A stretch of DNA of 64,000 nucleotides, from contig CANKYI010000001.1 of the NCBI GenBank assembly GCA_947488085.1, positions 434,001-498,000 of the forward strand, given 5' to 3'. Position 1 is the stretch's first letter, and the number at the start of each line of letters is the position of its first letter. Below are positions 26,852 through 33,533 of the stretch, piece after piece. Made by a program: the position numbers and the translations under genes. This DNA comes from an uncultured Erythrobacter sp. (lineage in GTDB: Bacteria; Pseudomonadota; Alphaproteobacteria; Sphingomonadales; Sphingomonadaceae). Below the pieces are notes generated by a model. It worked only from the letters and a program-made list of their open reading frames with translations, did not search any database and was not told the origin of the DNA.

Positions 26852-26998
26852 ATGTATTCTTTCTTCGAACTTTCCAGCACTGCAAGCGCGCGGCTTTCCG
26901 CAGCGACTGGCGCGCTGATCGTCACCGCGATCATGATGGCCACTGCAATCGTGCCTGCAACCCCTGCTGCTAGCTTCACTATGGGAGCCCTGGCATGA
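26852..26998 (+). CDS. Small membrane peptide 3 (48 residues), diverged paralogue
   Basis: The start at 26852 follows AAAGGA (26837-26842). The peptide reads MYSFFELSSTASAR, a membrane segment (LSAATGALIVTAIMMATAIV), then PATPAASFTMGALA. It keeps the pattern A-x-R-L-x2-A ... A-I-V-P-A-T-P of the first two but has diverged and is longer at both ends. Its stop overlaps the start of the PspC-domain gene as ATGA (26995-26998), so its translation is coupled to PspC; this is the strongest sign that the peptides and PspC work together. Confidence 0.75.
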   Translation: MYSFFELSSTASARLSAATGALIVTAIMMATAIVPATPAASFTMGALA

Positions 26999-27207
26999 GC
27001 AAGTTGACCCGTAAAAATGGCGGAGCGCCGCAAAACGGATTTCGCCTTGATAAGCATGACGGCAAAGTCTTCGGTGTTTGCTCAGGCCTTGCAAATTGGT
27101 CGGGTGTTGATGCGCTGATCTGGCGGCTCGGATTTGTTGGCTGCACGCTGCTTGGCCTGGGAATGCCAGTCCTGATTTATCTTGCGATTGCTTTGATCGC
27201 CGATTGA
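26995..27207 (+). CDS. pspC: PspC-domain membrane protein
   Basis: This 70-residue protein has an N-terminal polar part with FRLDKHDGKVFGVCSGLANW, the PspC family hallmark (K-x-GVC-x-G-(L/I)A), then one membrane segment (about 48-68, TLLGLGMPVLIYLAIALIAD). PspC is an inner-membrane stress sensor and effector of the phage-shock response, in classical systems working with PspA and PspB. Here no pspA, pspB or pspF lies nearby. It is coupled to peptide 3 by ATGA and sits at the end of the run under the predicted sigma-54 promoter. The symbol denotes the family; orthology with classical PspC is not certain. Confidence 0.85.
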   Translation: MSKLTRKNGGAPQNGFRLDKHDGKVFGVCSGLANWSGVDALIWRLGFVGCTLLGLGMPVLIYLAIALIAD

Positions 27208-27278
27208 ACGGCACAGCACAAAACAAGCCGACCCGGTTTTCACCGTCGGCTGTGCCTACGAATAATTGAGAAAACCGG

Positions 27279-27308
27279 GAGGGGCCACCAAATGGCCCCT
27301 CTCTTTTT
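27279..27308 (+). terminator. Terminator after the PspC gene
   Basis: A perfect 9-bp stem GAGGGGCCA (27279-27287) pairs with 27293-27301 around CCAAA, followed by TCTTTTT. Just before it lies a second pairing, GCCGAC/GTCGGC (27227-27250). Both follow the last plus-strand gene of the microprotein cluster. Confidence 0.85.
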
Positions 27309-27420
27309 GTTCCGCAGCGCATCCGCGCCGCGATATCCTCGCTCACGCGACCTGACGGTTGCATCGCTGCGGGCGGGCGGTCGCCCTTGCGGCCCTGCGG
27401 ACCGATAACCCGCATTTCTC

Positions 27421-28203
27421 TCACATCGCGCTGATGCCGCCATCCAGTTTCAGCTCGGCACCCGTCATAAAGCGGCTTTCATCGCTTGCCAGATATACCA
27501 CCGCATTGGCGATATCGTTGGGTTCGCCTACGAATTTAAGGGGGATTTGCCGTGCCAGCTTTTCCAAAAGCACGTCTTTGTCCAACTGAGCCGAACGGGC
27601 GGTGCCATCGAGGATCGGCGTGTCAACGAAGGTAGGGTGCACCGAATTGCAGCGGATCTGCATATTCTTCTTCGCACAGTGCAGAGCAATGGATTTGGAC
27701 AACATCCAGACGCTGGCCTTGGACGCATTGTAAGCAGGCATTGTGTCGCTCGCGATAAGGCCTGCAATGCTGGAGATGTTGATAATCGATCCCGGCGCAT
27801 GTTCGCGCATCAAAGGCAACGCCTTTTGACAGCCGTGAAATATCGAATCCACATTGATCGAGAAACAGCGCTGCCAATCGCCAAAGTCGCAATCCTCGAT
27901 ATTGCCCGGTACGCCGATCCCGGCATTGTTCACCAGCACATTCAGCCCGCCCATATTCTCGCGAGCCGCATCGACTGCGGCTTCCCAGCTTTGCGGATTA
28001 GTGACGTCATGACGCACCGAAAACGCAGTGCCTGCACCCATTTCGGCGTTGATGATCTCGGCTGTTTTCGCGGCCCCTTCGCCATTGATATCGGTTGCGA
28101 GGACCCGCGCGCCTTCCTGTGCCAAGCGGATGCAGTGTGCACGGCCCAACCCTTGGGCACCGCCGGTTACGAGTGCGAGTTTGCTTTCGCAGCGTTTAGT
28201 CAT
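27421..28203 (-). CDS. Short-chain dehydrogenase/reductase
   Basis: A classical SDR of 260 residues: NAD(P)-binding TGGAQGLGRAH at about 14-24, DINGEG after beta-2 (acidic residue favouring NAD(H)), NNAGIG, catalytic Ser in NISSIAG, and YNASKAS with the Tyr and Lys. The C-terminus ELKLDGGISAM is typical of cyclic alcohol or 3-hydroxy-acid dehydrogenases. The substrate is unknown. The start overlaps the Nudix stop by four bases (28200-28203), so it ends a long minus-strand run that begins with lemA. Confidence 0.9.
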   Translation of the reverse strand: MTKRCESKLALVTGGAQGLGRAHCIRLAQEGARVLATDINGEGAAKTAEIINAEMGAGTAFSVRHDVTNPQSWEAAVDAARENMGGLNVLVNNAGIGVPGNIEDCDFGDWQRCFSINVDSIFHGCQKALPLMREHAPGSIINISSIAGLIASDTMPAYNASKASVWMLSKSIALHCAKKNMQIRCNSVHPTFVDTPILDGTARSAQLDKDVLLEKLARQIPLKFVGEPNDIANAVVYLASDESRFMTGAELKLDGGISAM

Positions 28204-28775
28204 GTCTGATCCTCTCCAAGGTAATTCATAAATAGCGCGATGCGCACATCAACGGCATGGCCTGCTGCACGCCAATCGGCGACGAAATCAGGCACTTGTG
28301 ACAGCGCAACGCGGTGAATATTGATATTTTCGCTTTCTGTGCCGCCGCCGGGACCAACCTTGGTCAGGCCCGTCGCACGCAGCAAAGTGAAGCTTTCAGA
28401 GACCATGCCGGGGGAAGAATAGAACTCGCCCAATTCTTCCAGATGACCTGCGCGATAACCGGTCTCTTCCTCTAACTCGCGCGCGGCGGCATCAATCGCA
28501 GCCTCACCCTCTGCCCCTTCATCATCACCAACCAGTCCGGCGGTGACCTCCAGGCAAAAGCGGCCCATCGGCACGCGATATTGGCTCACGAAAATGGCGT
28601 AGCGGGTGCCGTTTGTGTCTTCGTCAATCGCAATGATAGCGGCAGCTCGGATGCCCCGGGCGCGCGCAGCATATTCCCAGCGACCCCGCCGTTTGGCAGC
28701 GATAAACTTGCCCTGCCACATCAACTCTTCGGGTTTATCCGCATCAGAATCGCGGATCAGTTCGATATCATTCAT
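28200..28775 (-). CDS. Nudix hydrolase
   Basis: A 191-residue enzyme with the Nudix helix AARELEEETGY (residues about 95-106), preceded by the conserved Gly in GLVGDDEG. The surrounding pattern (YRVPMGRFCLEVTAGLVGDD, FYSSPGMVSE) resembles ADP-ribose/ADP-sugar pyrophosphatases, which cleave nucleoside diphosphate-linked compounds with Mg ions. Cytoplasmic. It lies between the TPM-domain genes and the SDR, coupled to the SDR by ATGA, 11 bases after the last TPM gene. Confidence 0.9.
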   Translation of the reverse strand: MNDIELIRDSDADKPEELMWQGKFIAAKRRGRWEYAARARGIRAAAIIAIDEDTNGTRYAIFVSQYRVPMGRFCLEVTAGLVGDDEGAEGEAAIDAAARELEEETGYRAGHLEELGEFYSSPGMVSESFTLLRATGLTKVGPGGGTESENINIHRVALSQVPDFVADWRAAGHAVDVRIALFMNYLGEDQT

Positions 28776-28786
28776 GGAGGAGGGGC

Positions 28787-29461
28787 TTAGACCTCGATCA
28801 AGCGGTCGGGAAGCTCGTTTTCATCTTCATCACCGCGCGGGAAATGCTGCGAAAGCACAAAGCCAACATCGCGAACGCCGGCGGCCATCCCTTCTGCGAT
28901 CCGGCCTTGCTTTATCTCTTTGAGCATATCGACCATTGCCTCGCCCCAGACCTCTGCTTCGACCTTCTCAGCGATGGGTCGGTCAGCCACGATTTCGGCG
29001 CGGTGTTCAGACATGGAAAGGTAAATCAGAATACCAGTGCGACCATGGGTGCGGGCTTCTGCGCCAACCTTGAAATGTTTGACCGCTTGATTGTGACATC
29101 GCGCCGTTTTGACGGGCGCTGGGATTAATGCAAAGCGCAACGGATCCCACTGCAAGATGGCCCAAGTGGCGGCAAAGGCGATCAGGCCAAGGCCAATGGT
29201 CATGCTGGCCAATTCTCCCGTTGTCCATTCGTGGCTCCAACCGCCAATCAGCGAATCCCACAGGTTGAGGAACGGGACAGGAACCACTGCAAAGATGCTC
29301 ATTGCTGTGAATGAGAGGGCAGCAGCCCAAACCATCACGACATCGGAATATCCGTCAGAGCGGTCCGCCAGAACGGTTAGAATCTCGCCTGAAGTGGTAA
29401 GCTCTGCTTTGCCAACTGCGTCAGAGACAATCTTGTGCTGTTCATCGTTCAGATAGGACAT
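28787..29461 (-). CDS. TPM-domain membrane protein (third of three)
   Basis: This 224-residue protein begins with a short TPM-like segment (YLNDEQHKIVSDAVGKAELTTSGEILTVLADR), then has two membrane segments (about 42-65 and 85-104), then the rest of the TPM domain (AVKHFKVGAEARTHGRTGILIYLSMSEHRAEIVADRPI). The membrane insertion inside the TPM domain is typical of this subgroup (YgcG-related, DUF2207-free). TPM proteins are linked to photosystem repair, membrane stress and LemA; biochemical function is not clear. It starts three bases after the previous gene's stop, so it is part of the same unit. Confidence 0.82.
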   Translation of the reverse strand: MSYLNDEQHKIVSDAVGKAELTTSGEILTVLADRSDGYSDVVMVWAAALSFTAMSIFAVVPVPFLNLWDSLIGGWSHEWTTGELASMTIGLGLIAFAATWAILQWDPLRFALIPAPVKTARCHNQAVKHFKVGAEARTHGRTGILIYLSMSEHRAEIVADRPIAEKVEAEVWGEAMVDMLKEIKQGRIAEGMAAGVRDVGFVLSQHFPRGDEDENELPDRLIEV

Positions 29462-29464
29462 CGA

Positions 29465-30340
29465 CTACCACCCCCCTGAGGCGCCACCGCCTCCGAATGA
29501 GCCACCACCGCCGGAGAAACCGCCACCTCCGGACCAGCCGCCGCCTCCGCCACCGCCGCCTGACACGGCACCGCGAACGACAGCACTGCCGATCTCCCAA
29601 AGAATGATATCGCGCGCTGTACGACCCCATCCATCGTCATCATCATCCCAATCATCATCGTCATCGTCATCGTCACGCCGTTTGCCCCACGGACCTTTCT
29701 TGCGCCTGCGATATTTGCGCCTGCGGCTTCCACCTCTGATAATGGGCAGGACAAAAAAGAAGAACATGAAGCCCAGCCATATCAGCGCTCCGACAGGAAA
29801 GCCGCCGTCGCTGCTGCGGCTTTCGGCGGCTTGCTGTGCGATCTGTGATGCTTGTTCAGGGGGCAACTGCAATTGGGTGATGATCGCATCTGTTCCTGCC
29901 ACAATCCCGCCAGGCATATCGCCATCGCGAAAACGTGGCGTGATGTCATCGCGAATGATGATCGAAGAAAGCGCATCAGTGAGGTATGGCTCAAGCCCAT
30001 AACCAACCTCAATACGAACCCTGCGCTCGTTCGGCGCGATCAGCAGGAGCACGCCATCATTGCGCTCCGCATCGCCCAGCTCCCATGCGCGGCCCAATTG
30101 ATAGCCGTAATCGCTGATCTCGTAGTCTTGCAGGCTAGGGACCGTAGCCACGACCAATTGGCGCTGAGTGCTTGTCTCGAACGCCTCTAGCTTGGTGGTC
30201 AGTTCTGCCTCGACATTGTCAGGAATAATATTGGCTTCGTCGACCACACGCCCGGTCAATGTCGGGAATTCCGGCTGCGCTGCTAGCGGTGCTGCGAGAA
30301 GCGCAAACAGTGCAGTCAATAGGAGCGCGATGCGTCTCAT
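29465..30340 (-). CDS. Exported TPM-domain protein with charged and glycine-rich tail (YgcG-type)
   Basis: A 291-residue protein: signal peptide (to about LAAQ, residue 22), TPM domain (about 25-165; LTGRVVDEANIIPD, GVLLLIAPNERRVRIEVGYGLE), one membrane segment near 185-205 (LIWLGFMFFFFVLPII), then a strongly basic stretch (RRRKYRRRKK), an aspartate tract, and a C-terminal glycine/serine-rich tail (GGGGGGGGWSGGGG-type). The Asp tract comes from a trinucleotide-repeat DNA region that may be length-variable. This TPM-TM-Gly layout is the common YgcG-type partner of LemA. It overlaps the previous gene as ATGA (30337-30340). Confidence 0.88.
   Translation of the reverse strand: MRRIALLLTALFALLAAPLAAQPEFPTLTGRVVDEANIIPDNVEAELTTKLEAFETSTQRQLVVATVPSLQDYEISDYGYQLGRAWELGDAERNDGVLLLIAPNERRVRIEVGYGLEPYLTDALSSIIIRDDITPRFRDGDMPGGIVAGTDAIITQLQLPPEQASQIAQQAAESRSSDGGFPVGALIWLGFMFFFFVLPIIRGGSRRRKYRRRKKGPWGKRRDDDDDDDDWDDDDDGWGRTARDIILWEIGSAVVRGAVSGGGGGGGGWSGGGGFSGGGGSFGGGGASGGW
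29632..29676. repeat. Trinucleotide repeat encoding the Asp tract
   Basis: A run of CAT/CGT triplets (on the minus strand GAT/GAC, aspartate codons) interrupted by one Trp codon, inside the YgcG-type gene. It reads as eight then five aspartates around the Trp. Repeats of this kind can gain or lose units by slippage without changing frame. Confidence 0.8.
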
Positions 30341-30867
30341 GCCGCTTCCTTCAAACCGGTGGGTGTGACTTCGCGGATAAGGCTGTCGACGCCCTGCTCA
30401 ATCCCGATCTCAAAGTTTCCGGTTTGAAAATGGATGAGCATGTCTTTGTCTACAATCATTTGAGCTTCGTCATCGGTGACCACGGTTTCCAGTCCCAGAC
30501 CCACAGCAATACGGACTTGCCGTTCATTGGGAGCAACGAGCAGCACCAATCCATCATCGCGATCTGCGTCTCCTATTCCCCAATCGTTCGCCAGATCAGC
30601 GGTGTATTCGGCGATCTCCCGCCCTTGCAGGTCTTTTGCTGTGACGACCACCAATTGCACCAGCGTTTCCTCTTCCAGCTGCACGAGCTTTCGCCCCAAT
30701 TCATCCTCAAACCCAGGCGACAAGATCCCCGCTTGATCAACAACCCTGCCGGTCAATTGTGGCGTCGCCTCATTAGCAGCATCAAAGGATTCAGGAACCG
30801 GTCCCGCTTCTGCGGCGCAGCTCGCAAGGAGCAGCGCCGCTGTGCCAGCAATGAGAGCGCGAACCAC
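30337..30867 (-). CDS. TPM-domain lipoprotein (first of three)
   Basis: This 176-residue protein has a lipoprotein signal with LLASC (Cys17) and one TPM domain (about 35-160) with the family segments LTGRVVDQAGILSP, LVQLVVVTAKDLQG, WGIGDADRDDGLVLLVAPNER and VRIAVGLGLE. It lacks the membrane segment and Gly-rich tail of the next gene and looks like a duplicated, anchored version of its TPM domain. It begins 11 bases after the lemA stop and couples by ATGA to the second TPM gene. Confidence 0.87.
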   Translation of the reverse strand: MVRALIAGTAALLLASCAAEAGPVPESFDAANEATPQLTGRVVDQAGILSPGFEDELGRKLVQLEEETLVQLVVVTAKDLQGREIAEYTADLANDWGIGDADRDDGLVLLVAPNERQVRIAVGLGLETVVTDDEAQMIVDKDMLIHFQTGNFEIGIEQGVDSLIREVTPTGLKEAA

Positions 30868-30878
30868 TTTGATCTGGA

Positions 30879-31475
30879 TCAGGAGATATCGATCACTTGG
30901 GCTTCTTCTGCGCCCTCGGTTGCTGCTTCATATGGCACAATTGGTTCGGCACCGTGGATGATGTTCGCTCCTATTGTGTCGGGGAAGGTGCGGATCGTAG
31001 TGTTATAAACTCGCACCGCTTCATTGTAGTCTTTGATCGCGATACGAATGCGATTTTCAGCGCCTTCGACCTGCGCTTGAGCGGTCTCGATATTGCGCGT
31101 GAATTGCGGGTTGGGGTTTGACTCCACTGTTGCAAACAAGCGCGAAAGACCGCTGCCGAGGGCATTCTGCGCCTCAGCATGCTGCGCCATCTTATCGGGA
31201 TCGCTCAAATCCGCATCGGAGATTTGAACTGACCCTGCCTTTGCGCGCGCTTCTGCGACGCCGACAAAGATGTTTTCCTCACCCTGACGTGCGCCTTTGA
31301 CCAGCGCTTCGATGTTCGGCAAAAGATTAGCGCGCGATTGGAAAGCTGCCTCGACATCGGCCCACTTTGCCTTGGCCTCTTCTTCGGCGGTCGGCACAGA
31401 GTTTATCCCGCAAGCAGCCAAAGTGAGCGATACAGCGGCGATCACGATGCCGCGTCCAAGATTGCGCAAATTCAT
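30879..31475 (-). CDS. lemA: LemA family lipoprotein
   Basis: A 198-residue protein starting at the ATG at 31475, after the strong ribosome binding site GGAGGGACA; a longer open frame to 31589 is not supported. The signal ends in LTLAAC, so this LemA is a lipoprotein. The helical core is typical: VEAAFQSRANLLPNIEALVKG, GVAEARAKAGS, RLFATVESNPNPQF and the C-terminal YNEAVRVYNTTIRTFPD. LemA proteins form long antiparallel helices at the envelope; their role is not settled. It heads a minus-strand run of six tightly spaced genes (three TPM, Nudix, SDR). Confidence 0.92.
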   Translation of the reverse strand: MNLRNLGRGIVIAAVSLTLAACGINSVPTAEEEAKAKWADVEAAFQSRANLLPNIEALVKGARQGEENIFVGVAEARAKAGSVQISDADLSDPDKMAQHAEAQNALGSGLSRLFATVESNPNPQFTRNIETAQAQVEGAENRIRIAIKDYNEAVRVYNTTIRTFPDTIGANIIHGAEPIVPYEAATEGAEEAQVIDIS

Positions 31476-31636
31476 AATTGTCCCTCCAACCGTCGCGCCT
31501 TCGAAACGCGCGACCTGTAAAATCCTGTATTGTGGATATAGCACACCTTCTCGCCCTTTCAAGCGCGCGCCAAGGTTGGTAAGGGTCACACAACCTGTGG
31601 TAATCGCAGGGAACGGGAACGAAAACGGGGATCACA

Positions 31637-32065
31637 ATGCTTACAGAATTCAAGGACTTCATTGCCAAGGGCAATGTCATGGAACTGGCCGTCGCGGTCA
31701 TTATCGCAGGCGCTTTTGCCGTCATCGTTGCGTCGCTTACCAACGACATGATTATGCCGATCGTTGGCATGATCTTTGGTGATGTCGACTTCAGCAGCAA
31801 GTACACCGTCCTTTCGGGCGCTGAATTGGTTGAACCGGGCATGAGCCTTGAAGCTGCACGCGAAGCCGGTGCCAATGTGCTGGCATGGGGCGCATTCGTG
31901 ACCTCGATTATCAACTTTGTGATCCTGGCCTTCATCATCTTCATGCTGGTCCGCTATGCGACCAAGATCCAGCAACGTTATGAAAAGCCTGCTGAAGAAG
32001 AAGCGCCAGCCGGTCCTACGGATAATGAGCTGCTGACCGAAATTCGGGACGCGCTTAAGAAGTAA
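31637..32065 (+). CDS. mscL: Large-conductance mechanosensitive channel MscL
   Basis: A 142-residue inner-membrane channel that opens under membrane tension in hypo-osmotic shock. The N-terminal amphipathic helix and first membrane segment (FKDFIAKGNVMELAVAVIIAGAFAVIVASL) hold the constriction-lining Gly/Ala residues, the periplasmic loop follows (about 45-80), and the second segment (TSIINFVILAFIIFMLVRYA) leads to a charged C-terminal helix. The length fits the family. It has its own terminator at 32088 and divergent promoter to lemA. Confidence 0.96.
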   Translation: MLTEFKDFIAKGNVMELAVAVIIAGAFAVIVASLTNDMIMPIVGMIFGDVDFSSKYTVLSGAELVEPGMSLEAAREAGANVLAWGAFVTSIINFVILAFIIFMLVRYATKIQQRYEKPAEEEAPAGPTDNELLTEIRDALKK

Positions 32066-32087
32066 ATTGCTGAACCAATTGCGAAAC

Positions 32088-32121
32088 ACCCGCTCTGCAC
32101 TTGGTGCAGGGCGGGTTTTTT
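32088..32121 (+). terminator. Terminator after mscL
   Basis: A 13-bp stem (32088-32100 with 32104-32116, one G-T pair) around a TTG loop is followed by a run of T residues (32116-32121). It ends mscL and lies ahead of the tmRNA gene. Confidence 0.93.
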
Positions 32122-32164
32122 GTTTTGGGCGCGCTCACTTCCAATTAAGCTTCAAAACGCTATA

Positions 32165-32625
32165 TAGGGTTTGCCGGGCAACCGGATATGGCGATAAATT
32201 GCAGCGTGCAATAGGCACAACGGACCCGGGGGCAGTACCCGGCGTCTCCACCATAAACCTCTGTTTAGTTGGGGGTTTTTGGCGGGGGCGAACTAGGATC
32301 GACGTGGGCTGAAAAGCGTTGTTTTTGCCCGGGCTGAAAACCCCGTAAAACTGTTCATTTTTATAAGTGCAAACGATAACGAAGCACTCGCAATCGCTGC
32401 GTAATCTGACGGCCTAACGGCCTGATCTTACAAAGCTTAAGCGCGGTTGGACCGACCGGGCAACAGAACGGATTCCGGGGCTCCGGGGGTAGCTAGCAAC
32501 AGAAACCCCCATCTACACTCGGAGATTTTTTGAACACGATTGCTGCCATTCGCTGATCCACGTTGGGATCGGCTGAAATTTAACAAAACCGCCCGGCTCG
32601 ACAGGCTTGAGGCTCGGTTTTGCGT
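32165..32625 (+). ncRNA. ssrA: Two-piece (circularly permuted) tmRNA
   Basis: The tmRNA rescues stalled ribosomes and tags the protein for proteolysis. The gene has the alphaproteobacterial permuted layout. First comes the acceptor piece, with T-arm CCGGG/CCCGG around GGCAGTA and 3' end CGTCTCCACCA (to 32253); next an internal spacer (32254-32283); then the coding piece from GGGGGCG at 32284. The GGGGGCG (32284-32290) pairs with CGTCTCC as the acceptor stem, and CGTTGT (32317-32322) pairs with ACAACG (32217-32222) as helix P2. The tag frame 32369-32404 encodes ANDNEALAIAA and stop TAA, the type seen in sphingomonads. The 5' end of the acceptor piece and the 3' end of the coding piece are estimates; the AAAACCG/CGGTTTT hairpin (32585-32621) is near the end. 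Confidence 0.92.
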
Positions 32626-32652
32626 GTCTAATATCTCTAGGAATTTGAAATC

Positions 32653-32757
32653 ATGACTTCATCTTCAATTCGCCCGCTAGTGCGCGGCGATCTCGATCGG
32701 GTTGGCCATTTGGTCGACTCAAACAACATGTTTCCCTCCGAAATCTTAAAAGCATGA
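32653..32757 (+). pseudogene. N-terminal fragment of GNAT acetyltransferase (frameshifted)
   Basis: A frame from the ATG at 32653 reads MTSSSIRPLVRGDLDRVGHL to SEILKA, then a TGA at 32755. This is a normal GNAT beginning (beta-1 and alpha-1 with IRPL..GDLDRV), and its sense continues in the -1 frame (MTAPYFQGEV...). One missing A in the TTAAAAGC run at 32746-32753 would join them; either a real frameshift, a sequence error, or a slip site. The ATGA at 32754-32757 lets translation restart in the downstream frame. Confidence 0.7.
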
Positions 32758-33116
32758 CGGCACCCTATTTTCAGGGCGAAGTCAGCTCACATCGTTGGAT
32801 TGTTTTCGATGTCAAAGGCGTAGAGGGGGTCGGGTATTACGTTCCAGAACAGCTTACTGAGGGCACTTGGAACCTCTTGCTGATTGCAGTGTCCCCCGAT
32901 CAGCATGGCAAAGGCATCGGCACTAAACTGATGCGTTATGTCGAAGAGGAACTGGCGCAGGAAGGTGTGCGCATCTTGTTGGTTGAAACATCGGGCGTGC
33001 CGGAGTCTGAGCGGACCTGCGGGTTCTACGATATGCTTGGCTATGATCGGGAGGCGCTGATCCGCGATTATTACGCCAAGGGTGATGACAAGGTCATCTT
33101 TAGAAAAGAGCTTTGA
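32754..33116 (+). CDS. GNAT family N-acetyltransferase, main part
   Basis: A 120-residue frame holding most of the GNAT fold, including the acetyl-CoA motif A LIAVSPDQHGKGIGTKLM (about 43-60) and the C-terminal GFYDMLGYDREALIRDYYAKGDD segment. The N-terminal strand and first helix lie in another frame at 32653-32757, so the gene appears broken by a -1 frameshift, or it is expressed by restart at the ATGA overlap. The joined protein would be about 154 residues, a usual GNAT length. Substrate unknown. A terminator follows at 33135. Confidence 0.75.
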   Translation: MTAPYFQGEVSSHRWIVFDVKGVEGVGYYVPEQLTEGTWNLLLIAVSPDQHGKGIGTKLMRYVEEELAQEGVRILLVETSGVPESERTCGFYDMLGYDREALIRDYYAKGDDKVIFRKEL

Positions 33117-33134
33117 ATGAAATGAAAGTTCGGC

Positions 33135-33162
33135 GGGTCGGATGAAACTCCGGCCCGTTTTC
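33135..33162 (+). terminator. Terminator after the acetyltransferase gene
   Basis: A 9-bp stem (33135-33143 with 33150-33158, one G-T pair) around TGAAAC is followed by TTTT (33159-33162). It sits between converging genes, and its last base touches the stop of the minus-strand gene. Confidence 0.75.
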
Positions 33163-33413
33163 TACTTTGCGTTAGCCAACTCAGCTCGCAATTCCGCCAA
33201 TTCCTTCTTCGCTTTCAGCGAGTCTAAAATTGCCGCGCCGGCCAAAAACACCGCGCCTGTTGTTGCGAGGAACAACAGTTGCCCGCCAATGCCTGGATAT
33301 TCTTGCAGATAGGATGAACCGCGCGATGTTGCTCCCAACGCAAGGGCATAAATGATCACGAATGCTTCAAAGCGATTCTTGATCACAAACAGCCGACCGA
33401 TTTTGCGCAACAT
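33162..33413 (-). CDS. Small membrane protein with C-terminal coiled coil
   Basis: I take the start at 33413 (MLRKIGRLFVIKN), with a GGAGAG ribosome binding site, giving 83 residues. There are two hydrophobic segments (about 18-30, FVIIYALALGA, and 46-66, GQLLFLATTGAVFLAGAAIL) and a C-terminal charged helix (LKAKKELAELRAELANAK) likely to form a coiled coil. I do not recognise the family. The layout suggests an inner-membrane protein with its tail in the cytoplasm. A start at 33461 is possible but less supported. It lies 72 bases downstream of astB's... stop in the same direction as astB. Confidence 0.55.
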   Translation of the reverse strand: MLRKIGRLFVIKNRFEAFVIIYALALGATSRGSSYLQEYPGIGGQLLFLATTGAVFLAGAAILDSLKAKKELAELRAELANAK

Positions 33414-33533
33414 GTTCTCTCCAAAGGTTAATCCTTGTAAGAGCAAGCGCCGTGCCAACATCGGGTCGGCGCGGGTTGCAATGGTTAACCTGAAGACAAG
33501 TGTAAGCGCATCCGACGTATCGGCGCAAACGCG

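Noticed and set aside
32067..32312. Open frame of about 81 codons just after mscL
   Set aside because: It runs through a terminator and into the tmRNA acceptor and coding pieces, which explain this DNA.
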